29,379 nucleotides of DNA from Priapulus caudatus (Eukaryota > Priapulida > Priapulimorpha > Priapulimorphida > Priapulidae), in contig NW_014578477.1 of the NCBI RefSeq assembly GCF_000485595.1, forward strand, positions 26,668 to 56,046, read 5' to 3'. Shown piece after piece: positions 28,366 to 29,379 of the stretch. Under the pieces are notes generated by a model. That model saw only the letters and a list, made by a program, of their open reading frames with translations, was not told the DNA's origin and did no database searches. How positions within the stretch are numbered: the first letter of the stretch is position 1; each line of letters begins with the position of its first letter. The translations under genes were made by a program, and so were the position numbers.

Positions 28366-28990
28366 GAGGCACTCGGAGAGCGCAGACCTGCGCCAAGGCA
28401 GTCAATTCTCTCACTGTGAAACAATATTTTATAATTGATTAATTAATTAAATAAATTAATGGATCCGCTTCACCACAAAATGTAATCATCTAAGTTACCC
28501 CATTTCTACCGTATCTGAAAATTTTATTAATTTAATAATTCATTGGTTCATGGTAATGGATCGGTTCACTGCACCGGGGGGATAAGTGTGGAGTCAATTC
28601 TAAGTTTACCAGAATTCTGACCTATCCTGCAGTAAATGAGGTTGATATTAATTATTAATTATTCATTCATGGTAATTGGATGAACCAGCGATCACACCAA
28701 AATGTAATCATTCTTAAGTTAGCCCATTTCTGACCTATCCTGAAAATTATTATTTAGTAATAAGTCATTCAGAGATTAATGTGAGATCCGGGTGGATCAC
28801 ACCGAAGAATCTAATCAATAATCTAAGATTAGCCCGGATTTTGAACCAATAAATCCGTAAGAAAATTTTTTTTATTGACAATCGTCTATAATTTATTAGT
28901 AGGCTGGTATACACAACAAACAAACGCACAAACCCACAAACCAACAAACACACGCCGGGGTAAAACATAACTCCTGCAACCCTTGCGGAA
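28366..28990. mobile_element. retrotransposon-like repeat tail with internal tandem units
   Basis: Starts near gcactcggagagcgcagac and ctgcgccaaggc. It contains three or four copies of a roughly 120-bp unit with caccacaaaatgtaatcat, cccatttctgacc and tcctgaaaatt. It ends with acaaacaaacgcacaaac-type repeats and cgccggggtaaaacataac. From memory this layout is typical of widespread RTE-like LINE or SINE 3' ends in marine animals. The class is uncertain. Confidence 0.5.
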
Positions 28991-29379
28991 AGGGGAGAAG
29001 GTAGATTATATGGATAATAAGAATATTGATAGTATGGATAATTTACGGATATGTGAAAGTAGAAGATATAGAGTGATATGACCAGAGGGAAAGTAAACAG
29101 AAGAGAGGTGAGGTAAATCTTCTAGATAAAAGCTTCAACAGTGAATAAGGATTTTTCTTGAAAAAGAAGTTGGTCAGGATAATACAAGGAAATACAAAAA
29201 TAGTGTATACACGCATTGTATACACTTTATAAATAACATGCTATTAAACACGTAGTAGCGAGGATTAATAGCAAGAATAGTGGGTAACCGCACGACGAAT
29301 GGTCGTTTCGTTAATCTGCCACGTATTTCTTCGCGTAGGGCATGTTCTAACGTTCAGTTCTATGGCCGTCTGCGTCGAT
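28991..29379. other. AT-rich DNA, nothing recognised
   Basis: No exon, repeat or RNA gene could be supported. Confidence 0.6.

Overview
This is a piece of an animal (metazoan) nuclear genome, most likely from an invertebrate. The evidence is spliced genes with GT-AG introns, GC-rich exons set in AT-rich, microsatellite-heavy introns, several small DNA transposons with target-site duplications, and a 737-base run of N. The species cannot be named from the sequence. Three protein-coding genes can be read.

Left side (about 1-12,024), minus strand: the 5' half of DNA ligase 1 (LIG1). Eight coding exons can be followed, from a candidate first exon at 12,009-12,024 (start of the PCNA-binding peptide) down to 756-935, the start of the DNA-binding domain. 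The gene runs off the left edge. Exon 6 (1,767-2,609) carries a tandem array of 24-residue Lys/Glu/Ser units followed by a second SFF motif. Exon 7 has a one-base frameshift in a run of six A.

Nested in the 5.4-kb LIG1 intron between exons 5 and 4, on the opposite (plus) strand, is a complete four-exon gene (5,434-8,004). It encodes a small secreted protein of 132 residues with two tandem six-cysteine modules resembling von Willebrand factor C. I do not recognise it as a named gene.

Right side (12,311 to about 24,601), plus strand: the 5' part of SMG1, the PI3K-related kinase of nonsense-mediated mRNA decay. About 21 exons encode the disordered N-terminus and the start of the alpha-solenoid. 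The kinase, FAT and FATC regions lie beyond the window. Exons for roughly 100-130 residues are missing and probably fall in the N gap at 15,710-16,446. SMG1 and LIG1 are head to head with about 286 bp between start codons, which suggests a shared promoter. A six-codon upstream ORF ends inside the SMG1 start codon.

The other notable theme is duplication of exon edges within SMG1. An 89-bp unit with a 3' splice site and exon start is repeated four times beside the gap, exon 4's tail has a decayed copy with a decoy donor, and the last exon has two decayed copies upstream. The right 5 kb is a very noisy roughly 31-bp minisatellite followed by a retrotransposon-like tail. Several one-base disruptions in otherwise conserved exons suggest local assembly errors rather than dead genes.
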